Shown here: piece after piece, positions 1 through 6,828 of the stretch
Layout of the letters: each line of letters starts with the position of its first letter
Position numbering within the stretch: the stretch's first letter is position 1
DNA from: CAZPUS01 sp964589825
GTDB lineage: Bacteria; Fibrobacterota; Chitinivibrionia; Chitinivibrionales; WJKA01
Length of the DNA: 18,275 nt
Reading direction: 5' to 3'
Assembly (NCBI GenBank): GCA_964589825.1
Contig: CAZPUS010000050.1
Span: 1 to 18,275 of the forward strand
Position numbers and translations under genes: made by a program
Notes under the pieces: model-generated
Databases searched by the model: none
Seen by the model: the letters and a program-made list of their open reading frames with translations, nothing else
What the model was told of the DNA's origin: nothing

Positions 1-477
1 TGCCCATTCTTTCAAGTCAGTTGTAATTGAATCTATCGGCATCCCGAGAATAGGTTGTTTTTCAAATATCTCTGCAAGCACCTTTCTTATATCGATTTCT
101 CGAATTTTCTCTTCTTCAAATTTCTCTCGTACGGTTTCATCCGTCTGCACCATTTCAATTACAATTTCTATCAATATCTGTCTTGTTTCGGATTTATTGG
201 CAGCGAGAAGTTGCTTGGTAACCTGAGGGGCAATATGCGTCCAAACACTGTGATGCGCCAATTCGGCCTCAACTATATACCATGATTTCGAGGCTAGGTC
301 TATGGCAAATCCATCAGGAATTGTCCCGAAGCCATCTTTTGTTTTTATAAGCTTTTTCGGGATGAGAATAGATGATGGACCAAAGAAATGCTCGGAATTG
401 TTCAACACTAATTCTTCAACTTCATCCTCATTTTTAAACTTTGTCTCGATGAATTTGCTTTCAGAAAAGATTATCAT
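1..477 (-). CDS. Partial PD-(D/E)XK-like hypothetical protein
   Basis: This reading frame is open from an ATG at 475-477 to the left edge of the window, giving 159 residues with the C-terminus missing. A good ribosome site (GAGAGGA) lies about 7 bases upstream. The protein is mostly alpha/beta and has a conserved-looking block at residues 53-72: IPDG, then a beta strand, then WYIVEAEL. The order Pro-Asp, about 15 residues, then Glu-x-Glu resembles the PD-(D/E)XK nuclease core, with Glu where the catalytic Lys is usual. From memory, similar IPDG...WYIVE proteins occur as uncharacterised genes on accessory islands. Residues 105-140 are highly charged and helical. The region is clearly more AT-rich than the genes to the right and lies downstream of an integrase in the same direction, which suggests horizontal acquisition. 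Nuclease activity is inference, because the altered Lys position could mean an inactive or variant site. Confidence 0.7.
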   Translation of the reverse strand, partial: MIIFSESKFIETKFKNEDEVEELVLNNSEHFFGPSSILIPKKLIKTKDGFGTIPDGFAIDLASKSWYIVEAELAHHSVWTHIAPQVTKQLLAANKSETRQILIEIVIEMVQTDETVREKFEEEKIREIDIRKVLAEIFEKQPILGMPIDSITTDLKEWA

Positions 478-791
478 TTTGCATTCCTCTCTTATTCTTC
501 TTTCTTCCCCCGCCGGCTATAATCCAATTCTTGCTACCACGCATGCCCAAACCATATTGCGCCCAACTACAAATTATATGAACTCAAAATAACAAAAACT
601 ATTATACCGATCAAGTGCATGATCTATACCCTTGGGTAAGATTATGTGAATGTTTTACCAGCTTTTGTTTCGTGTAATCTTCTAATGTTTCCTAATCAAA
701 AAAGATACGTTATCGTCGATAGTCACAATTTTTTTGGTGCACATGAGATTTATGCACGGCGGTGTTGTTACGATTACCGTTTTTTTTATAA
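478..791. other. AT-rich gene-free gap between integrase and nuclease-like gene
   Basis: This 314-base stretch has no convincing gene. It is AT-rich and holds a short interrupted palindrome (TACCC-TT-GGGTA, 627-638) and a run of eight T at 780-787. It separates the integrase 3' end from the accessory gene and is a plausible place for an attachment site, but no integron-type attC pair was found. Confidence 0.6.
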
Positions 792-829
792 TCAGGTACC
801 CAATCCACTCAAATTCATCCCGGTAATCG
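771..829. repeat. 9-bp inverted repeat across the integrase stop codon
   Basis: CGATTACCG at 771-779 and CGGTAATCG at 821-829 are perfect inverted copies separated by 41 bases, and the integrase stop codon (792-794) lies between them. They could be recombinase binding arms or a loose hairpin. The spacing is too wide for a standard tyrosine-recombinase crossover core. Confidence 0.4.
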
Positions 830-1877
830 GGCTTATAACACGCCGCATATTTTCATTGCTTACGTGCGTATAAATCTGCGTTGTCTTTATGCTGCTGTGC
901 CCTAAAAGCTCCTGTATGGTACGCAAATCCACGCCCTGTTCGAGCAGATGAGTGGCATAGCTGTGTCGCAAGGTATGTATACCGCCCTTTCGAGGCACCC
1001 TGGCTTTATGTACCGCATTTTCATATATTTTCTGAATAGTACGGCGGCTGTAAGTTCTTCCCGGTTTTGTCCCTTCGAAAAGAAAGTTTTGTTGTGCGTG
1101 TTGTGTGACATATGCGCGTGCAAGTCGCGCTATTGTCGGATCTATACCAACATCCCGGTCCTTATCTCCTTTGCCTCTAATGCGTACGATGTTTCGAGTA
1201 AAATCAATACTGCGCGGCTTGAGGCGTACAATTTCTCCGAGACGAAGTCCCGAGCCGTACGCAAGCATTAACACAAGCGAATGCTTCCTGTTATTCGTTG
1301 CATTTATGATTTTTTCAACATGCGCTTTGCTGTATACCTGAGGCAGGTGCCTGCCTTTTTTCATGCGTGTAAAAGAGTCAACAACACATGGAATCCCGAG
1401 TACATTGGTATACAGGAAGCGAATCCCGTCGGTATGCAGATTTATCGTCGCAGGTGCAAGCTTTCTTTCTTCTGATAAATATACCACATATTTTTGCAAG
1501 TGTAAAGAATCATCGTGTCGCGGCGGTCTTTTAAGCCAGCATAGATATCCGTGTACCGCGGATGTATAGCTTTTCAAGGTGTTTTTGCTTAAATTACGAC
1601 TCTTGCATTCTCTCTGCAGGAGTGCTTCATATAGCGCCGGATCGATACACACCTTACCTTCAAACACCTCTATTACTTCACGAATAGTGGAAAGGCCATT
1701 GTCCGGAATCTGCCAGTAGCAGCCTTCCCGGTTATATGCTCTCCCGTTACAACGGCGTACTTTGTTGACAAGTGACGGATCATACCTGAAATAAATCCGA
1801 CAATGATTGTCTGCTGCAATAAGCCGAGGGTATGTGGTATCTGTACACGTCGCCGGTGTTGCTGCACCGTGTGCCAT
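792..1877 (-). CDS. Tyrosine recombinase/integrase with N-terminal HARP-like domain
   Basis: This 361-residue site-specific recombinase has a complete catalytic set: Arg212 (GSGLRLGE), a beta-hairpin Lys in RGKGDKDR (234-241), His301 and Arg304 (HTLRH), His327 (LLGH) and nucleophile Tyr336 (QIYTHV). A SAM-like core-binding domain lies at about 78-165. Ahead of it, residues 25-72 form a small module with RYDP...YNREGCYWQIPD. It resembles the HARP-like segment in some bacterial XerD-type integrases and probably adds DNA contacts. The insertion between the two catalytic boxes that marks integron integrases is absent, so this is XerC/D-like rather than IntI. The start is well supported by GGGAGG five to six bases ahead of the ATG. 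A chromosomal dimer-resolution Xer is less likely given the extra domain and the AT-rich accessory gene next door. The DNA it mobilises cannot be told from this window. Confidence 0.93.
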   Translation of the reverse strand: MAHGAATPATCTDTTYPRLIAADNHCRIYFRYDPSLVNKVRRCNGRAYNREGCYWQIPDNGLSTIREVIEVFEGKVCIDPALYEALLQRECKSRNLSKNTLKSYTSAVHGYLCWLKRPPRHDDSLHLQKYVVYLSEERKLAPATINLHTDGIRFLYTNVLGIPCVVDSFTRMKKGRHLPQVYSKAHVEKIINATNNRKHSLVLMLAYGSGLRLGEIVRLKPRSIDFTRNIVRIRGKGDKDRDVGIDPTIARLARAYVTQHAQQNFLFEGTKPGRTYSRRTIQKIYENAVHKARVPRKGGIHTLRHSYATHLLEQGVDLRTIQELLGHSSIKTTQIYTHVSNENMRRVISPITGMNLSGLGT

Positions 1878-1987
1878 TGTTCCCTCCCGGATGTACTGTC
1901 CCGATAAAATGATTTTTTCTGATTAGATAACACTTCCCCCGTCGTCGGCGGTACCCTGACCCGCGAACTTTTTGTATGATTTCCCGT

Positions 1988-2137
1988 TTATATGATGCGC
2001 CTTATCGATGCCGTATATATCCCGCGCTGCCAAGGCGTAATTCCATTTATAAAATAATATACTTCGGGCACGGCAAAAAGTGCAAGTGCCTGTTGAATGT
2101 ATCGCGTGTCCTCGTCTCCGCAAGGAATCGTATCCAC
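1988..2137 (-). CDS. Possible 49-residue protein, stop-start coupled
   Basis: A GTG at 2135-2137 shares its first base with the TAG stop of the gene upstream (TAGTG), opening a 49-codon frame that ends in TAA at 1988-1990. The peptide has a protein-like composition: an acidic N-terminus (DTIPCGDEDTRYI), then a hydrophobic stretch around QALALFAVPEVYYFI and a C-terminal WQRGIY...IRRII. A GGAG and an AGGG lie somewhat far upstream, so initiation would rely on coupling to the preceding gene. I do not recognise a family. It could instead be the tail of the upstream gene after a frameshift, or chance. Confidence 0.35.
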   Translation of the reverse strand: MDTIPCGDEDTRYIQQALALFAVPEVYYFINGITPWQRGIYTASIRRII

Positions 2138-2367
2138 TATTTGTTGTTGCCCTGCTCCCAGGCCTCCTCGTCGTCCACCTCTTCGAAGTCCGCATCTTCC
2201 ACGTCTCTGCCGCGGTCGTCGAATCGTGAAGAGGGCGGCTGCTGCCTCTTTTTGTGTGCATCGTGATGTGTGTCTGTGCGTTGCTGCGGCTTTCTGAAAA
2301 GACGCATTATCTGGTTTACAAGCCAGAGTACAAGCAGAATTTGTGTGATTTTTATCAGTGTGATCAT
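2137..2367 (-). CDS. Small single-pass membrane protein with acidic tail
   Basis: This 76-residue protein has one N-terminal membrane helix (about residues 3-22, rich in Leu, Ile and Val), a positively charged juxtamembrane segment (MRLFRKPQQR), a hydrophilic low-complexity linker, and a strongly acidic end (DVEDADFEEVDDEE). The layout recalls the small DUF4834-type membrane proteins, in which a transmembrane helix is followed by a tail ending in a D-F/Y-E-E motif. That resemblance is from memory. The ATG at 2365-2367 has no good ribosome site, and the next in-frame start would remove the helix. It is divergent from the MoxR gene and appears to be the first gene of a minus-strand set leading towards the integrase. 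The function is unknown, and a membrane-anchored adaptor role would be speculation. Confidence 0.6.
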   Translation of the reverse strand: MITLIKITQILLVLWLVNQIMRLFRKPQQRTDTHHDAHKKRQQPPSSRFDDRGRDVEDADFEEVDDEEAWEQGNNK

Positions 2368-2390
2368 ACGTGAAAAATACTTAACGTCAA
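2363..2390 (-). promoter_or_regulatory. Sigma-70-like promoter match overlapping a start codon
   Basis: Read on the minus strand, TTGACG (2385-2390) and TATGAT (2363-2368) are separated by 16 bases, which is close to consensus. The -10 box overlaps the proposed ATG of the small membrane protein, so the two calls conflict. Either the promoter is fortuitous or the coding start is elsewhere. Confidence 0.3.
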
Positions 2391-2469
2391 ACAGTACGTA
2401 AATAAGGGGCCATAGTATGAGAAGCGGATGATATCCGGGTGGTGCGGTATATCTGTATACTACGAAACA

Positions 2470-2508
2470 GTGCAGAGAATATTATTTTTATCCATACGTA
2501 TTCTGCAC
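2470..2508. repeat. Inverted repeat upstream of the MoxR gene
   Basis: GTGCAGA (2470-2476) and TCTGCAC (2502-2508) are perfect 7-base inverted arms with 25 AT-rich bases between them, 60-100 bases ahead of the MoxR start. It could be an operator or a 5' untranslated hairpin. No regulator is identified. Confidence 0.35.
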
Positions 2509-2571
2509 AAATAGCGCGCATTGTAAAAAACGATTTCCATTTTTGTCCTTAACCACAAAGGTGTGATTCAT

Positions 2572-3576
2572 ATGGCGATAGCGAATGACATGAGCGAGAT
2601 GAACAGGATCACCGAAAAGATAAAAGAGCGCAGCAGCTTTATTGTACCTCTCAAGGAAGAGATCGCAAAAGCGATTATCGGGCAGGAATACATGGTCGAC
2701 CGGCTTATTATCGCGATGCTGACCCGGGGACATGTGCTGCTGGAAGGCGTGCCCGGGCTTGCAAAGACCCTGACGGTTTCGACACTTGCCCGGGCTGTGG
2801 ATACCGGATTCAGCAGGATACAGTTCACTCCCGACCTTCTCCCGGCCGATTTGACCGGAACCCTGATCTACAACCAGAAGAGCGGGGAATTTGTACCAAA
2901 AAAGGGCCCGGTGTTTACCAACATTCTTCTTGCGGACGAAATTAACCGTGCGCCTGCAAAGGTGCAGAGTGCCCTTCTGGAAGCGATGCAGGAGCGGCAG
3001 GTCACTATCGGGGAGACGACCTATGCGCTGCCGGAGCCGTTTCTGGTGCTGGCCACACAGAATCCGATCGAGCAGGAAGGTACTTACCCGCTGCCCGAAG
3101 CACAGGTGGACCGGTTTATGCTTAAGTGCAAAATCACGTATCCTTCAAAATTGCAGGAGCGCGAAATTCTGTCGCGTGTGTCAACCGGTGGTGATGTTGA
3201 TATCACACGAGTGGTGACTGCGGATACGATTATCGCTGCGTGGGAGAGCGTCAACGAAATATATATGGATCCCAAAGTCGAAGAGTATATCGTCAACCTC
3301 GTGTATGCGACCCGGTTTCCTGCCGAGGCCAGGCTCGAGGATCTCGGAGGACTTATTGAATTCGGCGCGTCGCCGCGTGCAGGGATCTTTCTTGCCCGGG
3401 CATCGCGTGCACACGCATTCATCAACGGCCGCGGCTATGTGACTCCCGAAGATATAAAGGCAATCGGTGCGGATGTGCTGCGCCATCGGATCATCCCTAC
3501 CTACGAAGCGGAAGCGGAAAACATATCTGCCGATGATCTTATTCGCAAAATTTTTGAAGGGATAGAAGTTCCTTAA
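2572..3576 (+). CDS. MoxR-family AAA+ ATPase
   Basis: This is a 334-residue AAA+ ATPase of the MoxR (AAA_3) family. These act as chaperone-like ATPases, usually paired with von Willebrand-type or DUF58 proteins. The visible motifs are Walker A GVPGLAKT (59-66), Walker B ILLADE (118-123) followed by INRAP, the sensor-1 Asn in ATQNPIEQEGTYPLPEAQ (161-178), and the DRF arginine region. A C-terminal lid domain with ASPRAG lies around 265. Length and motif order are normal for the family. A GTG nine bases upstream is possible, but the AAAGGTG ribosome site is only well spaced (8 bases) for the ATG at 2572. It heads a plus-strand cluster with the TPR protein and DUF58 protein, the usual partners in Bat-type operons. 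It is cytosolic and probably remodels the DUF58 protein or its targets. Confidence 0.95.
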   Translation: MAIANDMSEMNRITEKIKERSSFIVPLKEEIAKAIIGQEYMVDRLIIAMLTRGHVLLEGVPGLAKTLTVSTLARAVDTGFSRIQFTPDLLPADLTGTLIYNQKSGEFVPKKGPVFTNILLADEINRAPAKVQSALLEAMQERQVTIGETTYALPEPFLVLATQNPIEQEGTYPLPEAQVDRFMLKCKITYPSKLQEREILSRVSTGGDVDITRVVTADTIIAAWESVNEIYMDPKVEEYIVNLVYATRFPAEARLEDLGGLIEFGASPRAGIFLARASRAHAFINGRGYVTPEDIKAIGADVLRHRIIPTYEAEAENISADDLIRKIFEGIEVP

Positions 3577-3654
3577 ACGCGCAGATATTTGCTTGATTCT
3601 TACAGCACATAGTCGGTTGCGCGGTAAAACCGATGTACGGGATTATTTATTTAT

Positions 3655-4683
3655 ATGCATATCAGAACATACGCATCAGCAAAGACATCCTTAGCCCCTG
3701 ACGGAGCGGGAAGGGCCACATCGGGCAGTCTTATACGCGCCTGCTGTGGAGGTCTCTCCGGTATATTGGTTGTGATGCTGTGCTGCAGTGGAATGATAGC
3801 GCCCGCATATGCAAAGTTGATTTATGATGAGGAAAAAGGGATTATATTCCAGGAGAGCGAAAAGAGAGAGAAAAAGAAAAGCCGCTCTTCGCAGGCAGCG
3901 CAGCGTCCCCCGCAAATGCCGTCAAAGCCGAAGTTCGATCTGCATATGGATCGCAAGAGTGATCCACCGGATGAGTATTTTGTATCCGGATTGAAATACT
4001 TCAATGACAGTAACTATACCGCAGCGCTTAAAAATTTCTCCCATGCCGCTTCGATGAACAATAAAGCAAAATACCAGCTCTGGATCGGAAAAACGCATCG
4101 TGCGCTGGGTAATGATACCACCATGATTGAGATTATGCATACCATTATTAAAAAGTGGCCCGATGCGGAGGTCGCGGACGATGCGCTTTTCGAGCTTGCC
4201 TATTACTATCAGCAGGAGGATGCATTCGCACGTGCACAAAAGCTCTATACGCGCCTTGTGGAAGAGTATCCCTTTGGCCGTTCGTTTTCGAACAATCAGC
4301 GATACCGTGAATTTGCGGAGAAGCAGATTACGCACATGCACGGCAAAACCGCCGCCATGCTTCACGGGCTGGGCTATGATACGAGCCGCACACTGACCGA
4401 GATGATAAAGGCCGCACAAAAAGACATGGGGCTTGCGCAGGATGGCCGGCTTACCCGGGAGACGATTACGGGGCTGGCCGCTCGCTATGTCCAGAAGCTT
4501 AAGAAAGAAAAGGCGCAGAAAGAGAGTGCGGGGAGCCCGACCGACAGGCGGTATCTCGTGCTTTCCCTGATTGCGGCGGCGGTTTTTATGATGCTCATGC
4601 TGCAGCTATTAATTTTGCGAAAAAAAGCCCAGCGTCTGTCAACCATGGAAATGATACTCGATGAGAGTGATGTCTCATTATGA
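3655..4683 (+). CDS. Exported TPR protein with peptidoglycan-binding-like segment
   Basis: This 342-residue protein has a long basic N-terminus, a hydrophobic signal helix (about 34-51) with an Ala-Tyr-Ala cleavage-like site, and a charged linker. TPR-like helices follow at about 107-205 (YFVSGLKYFNDSNYTAALKN, then ELAYYYQQEDAFARAQKLY). A short segment at 240-275 (MIKAAQKDMGLAQDGRLTRET) has the look of a PG_binding_1 repeat, in which a helix is followed by GL..DG.L..ET. A single membrane helix sits at about 300-321 with a short cytoplasmic tail. It lies between MoxR and DUF58, where Bat operons often place a TPR protein (BatB/C/E-like). The ATG at 3655 has only a weak ribosome site. A TTG near 3766 is an alternative but would shorten the basic signal region. 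Its role as an envelope scaffold is inferred. Confidence 0.82.
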   Translation: MHIRTYASAKTSLAPDGAGRATSGSLIRACCGGLSGILVVMLCCSGMIAPAYAKLIYDEEKGIIFQESEKREKKKSRSSQAAQRPPQMPSKPKFDLHMDRKSDPPDEYFVSGLKYFNDSNYTAALKNFSHAASMNNKAKYQLWIGKTHRALGNDTTMIEIMHTIIKKWPDAEVADDALFELAYYYQQEDAFARAQKLYTRLVEEYPFGRSFSNNQRYREFAEKQITHMHGKTAAMLHGLGYDTSRTLTEMIKAAQKDMGLAQDGRLTRETITGLAARYVQKLKKEKAQKESAGSPTDRRYLVLSLIAAAVFMMLMLQLLILRKKAQRLSTMEMILDESDVSL

Positions 4684-5567
4684 TACCAAAGGAAATAATC
4701 GAGAATATCCGTCATGTGGAAATAAAAACCCGGCGCATGGTGAATTCGCTGTTTGCCGGGGAGTACCATAGTGCGTTCAAGGGACGTGGCATTGAATTTT
4801 CGGAAGTACGGCCCTATACAGAGGGTGATGATATCCGTACCATTGACTGGAACGTGATGGCACGTATGGGAGAGCCCTATGTAAAGGTGCATGTGGAAGA
4901 GCGGGAGCTGACTACCATGCTGGTCGTCGATGCATCTGCATCGGGCGAGTTCGGCTCGCAGAAGCGGTTCAAGTCGGACGTGGCACTGCAGCTGTGTGCG
5001 GTACTGGCATTTTCTGCTATAAAGAATAACGACAAAGTGGGACTCATTATGTTTACGGATACGGTGGAAAAGTTTGTGCCTCCTAAAAAAGGCAAAAACC
5101 ATGTACTTCGTCTTATCCGTGAGCTTCTCTATTTCGAGCCCTCAGGCAAAACAACCAGCATCGGGACTGCGATGAAATTCTGCGCCGATATACAGAAAAA
5201 ACGTGCAGTAGTATTTTGCGTGTCCGATTTTCAGTGTGATGACTACGACCAGCCCATGCGCATGTGTGCGCAGCGCCATGACTGTATTGCGGTAGGAATT
5301 CACGATCCGGTCGAGATGCAGCTGCCTGCCGCGGGACTGCTGCGGTGCATCGATCCCGAAACAGAAGAGACCATGCTGGTTGACACGGGTGATCCTCTGT
5401 TCAGAAAGCAGTACGAGCAGAGTGTACGTGCACGGCATGAACGCATGCGTGCGTTTTTCGGCCGCACCGGGATCGATTACATCCCCGTGCATACGGACGG
5501 AGATTACGTCGATCCGCTGATACGTTTTTTCAAACGCAGAGAACGCATCAAGGCGGCCGGCCGATGA
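4680..5567 (+). CDS. DUF58 family protein (MoxR partner)
   Basis: This 295-residue DUF58 protein carries the family signature at residues 37-62: G-x-E-F-x-E-V-R-x-Y, then EGDDIRTIDWNVMAR. A von Willebrand A-like fold follows with a MIDAS-like DASAS at 84-88, and two more strands are seen as VGLIMFTD and AVVFCVSDF. There are no membrane helices, so this is the short soluble form of the family. The start overlaps the stop of the TPR gene by ATGA, which indicates translational coupling. Family knowledge links DUF58 proteins to MoxR ATPases in cell-envelope and stress functions (Bat operons of Bacteroides and Leptospira). The exact biochemical role is unknown. It probably works as a complex with the upstream MoxR and TPR proteins. 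Confidence 0.93.
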   Translation: MIPKEIIENIRHVEIKTRRMVNSLFAGEYHSAFKGRGIEFSEVRPYTEGDDIRTIDWNVMARMGEPYVKVHVEERELTTMLVVDASASGEFGSQKRFKSDVALQLCAVLAFSAIKNNDKVGLIMFTDTVEKFVPPKKGKNHVLRLIRELLYFEPSGKTTSIGTAMKFCADIQKKRAVVFCVSDFQCDDYDQPMRMCAQRHDCIAVGIHDPVEMQLPAAGLLRCIDPETEETMLVDTGDPLFRKQYEQSVRARHERMRAFFGRTGIDYIPVHTDGDYVDPLIRFFKRRERIKAAGR

Positions 5568-5580
5568 GCGGGGCAGGTGT

Positions 5581-6819
5581 ATGAGTATCAACTCTTCTAC
5601 TGTAAATGAGGGCGGGACTACGGAGCCCGCATCTTCTTTTTTGCGTTGTATCGAAGACGGTATCGCGCGGGAATACGAGGGGGCGGTTGCGCTGCGTCGC
5701 GCCATCCATGAAGCCCCCGATCTGTCGGGGCATGAGCAGCCTACTGCCCGTCGGATATTTGAGTACCTGGAAAAGGCGGGTATGCAGCCCTGTTATTGTA
5801 TCGACGGCCGCGCCGTGAGAGTGGAGACAGGCAATGCGGATGGTCCCACGGTGGTACTCAGAGCCGACATCGATGCGCTTCCCATACAAGAAGAGACCGG
5901 GCTTGCCTGGCAGTCCCGTCACAAAGGAATAATGCATGCATGCGGGCATGATATGCATGTTGCCATGTGTGCCGGCGCGGCACGGGTACTGCACGCAATA
6001 AAAGAGAAATTGCAGGGAAGGGTGGTGTGTATATTTCAGCATGCGGAGGAGATCGCACGAAGCGGGGCCTGGGAGCTCATTGCCCGCGGGTGCATACCAC
6101 ACGATACCGCCGCCATATTCGGCATGCACGTCAGCATAGATCATCCGGTCGGATATATCGGCCTGCATGCGGGGTATGACACCACCGCACTTGTCGAATT
6201 CGAAACAGAACTTAATGGCAGTTACGGTCATTCTTCACGGAAAGACCATACCGGTAGTGCGCTTGCATGTGCGGCCGAACTCGTTCAGGCGCTGCATACC
6301 GAACAGGGACGTGCACACGAGCGCGTGTCCGTGGGCGTATTCCACAGCGGAACACAGAGCAACGTACAACCCCGGAGGGCACATTTCAGCGGTACTGCAC
6401 GTGCAAAAAGCATTCCAGACGTACAGCAGGCCTGTGAAAAAATCAGGCGTATTGCCGAAGACCTTGCTTCACGGTATGCGGTTGATGCGTCTGTCAGTTT
6501 TTCCGATGTGTGTCCGCCAGTCTATAATAACGAGGAAGTTATGGATCGCGTTATCCCCTGGCTGAAGAAGGTGATGGGGAAGAATCGTCTTGTAACACGC
6601 ACGCACCCTGCCGTTTTTTCGGAAGACTTTGGTTTTTATACCGACAGGTGGCCGGGACTGTTTGCGCATATCGGGGTTGCTCCGCTCGACCGGGATACCA
6701 TGCAGGCAAGTGATATTCATACCGCCGTTTTTTCTCCTGAAGAATCGGCGATAGAATGGGGAATCAGGGCCCACTGTGCGGTTGCGTGCAGCTATTGCTG
6801 GCCGGAGAAATCGGAATAA
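5581..6819 (+). CDS. M20 family amidohydrolase (N-acyl-amino-acid/peptide)
   Basis: This 412-residue zinc-dependent amidohydrolase belongs to the M20D group (hippurate hydrolase/N-acyl-amino-acid amidohydrolase-like). It cleaves an acyl or amide bond on amino-acid conjugates, and the substrate cannot be told from sequence. Likely metal ligands are Cys121 and His123 (HACGHD), Glu156/157 (AEE), His183 (FGMH) and His380 (SDIHTAVF). The N-terminal RRAIHEAPDLSGHE (40-52) and LRADIDALPIQEETGL (93-108) are classic. The dimerisation lid carries HSGTQSNVQP (255-264). Oddly, the usual QPAEE is QHAEE, and the lid reads GSYGHSSRKDH instead of the common GGHA(A/S)xP. No signal peptide is seen. It starts 13 bases after the DUF58 stop behind GGGGCAGG, so it is probably co-transcribed with the MoxR cluster, though it is not a usual Bat member. 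Confidence 0.92.
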   Translation: MSINSSTVNEGGTTEPASSFLRCIEDGIAREYEGAVALRRAIHEAPDLSGHEQPTARRIFEYLEKAGMQPCYCIDGRAVRVETGNADGPTVVLRADIDALPIQEETGLAWQSRHKGIMHACGHDMHVAMCAGAARVLHAIKEKLQGRVVCIFQHAEEIARSGAWELIARGCIPHDTAAIFGMHVSIDHPVGYIGLHAGYDTTALVEFETELNGSYGHSSRKDHTGSALACAAELVQALHTEQGRAHERVSVGVFHSGTQSNVQPRRAHFSGTARAKSIPDVQQACEKIRRIAEDLASRYAVDASVSFSDVCPPVYNNEEVMDRVIPWLKKVMGKNRLVTRTHPAVFSEDFGFYTDRWPGLFAHIGVAPLDRDTMQASDIHTAVFSPEESAIEWGIRAHCAVACSYCWPEKSE

Positions 6820-6828
6820 CCAAGACTC

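Noticed and set aside
55..592. Two plus-strand open frames (55-285 and 302-592)
   Set aside because: They lie largely opposite the well-supported minus-strand PD-(D/E)XK-like gene, lack ribosome sites and have unnatural composition.
764..787. Intrinsic terminator with T8 run at 780-787
   Set aside because: The T-run would serve plus-strand transcription, where no gene lies upstream. The stem is only four base pairs.
478..791. Integron attC site
   Set aside because: One RYYYAAC-like box (GCCCAAC at 552-558) is present, but no matching GTTRRRY partner lies within the expected distance. The integrase also lacks the IntI-specific insertion.
1923..2261. 112-residue minus-strand open frame
   Set aside because: It overlaps the small membrane protein gene in another frame and has a low-complexity, shadow-like Arg/Thr-rich N-terminus. 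The 49-codon frame fits better.
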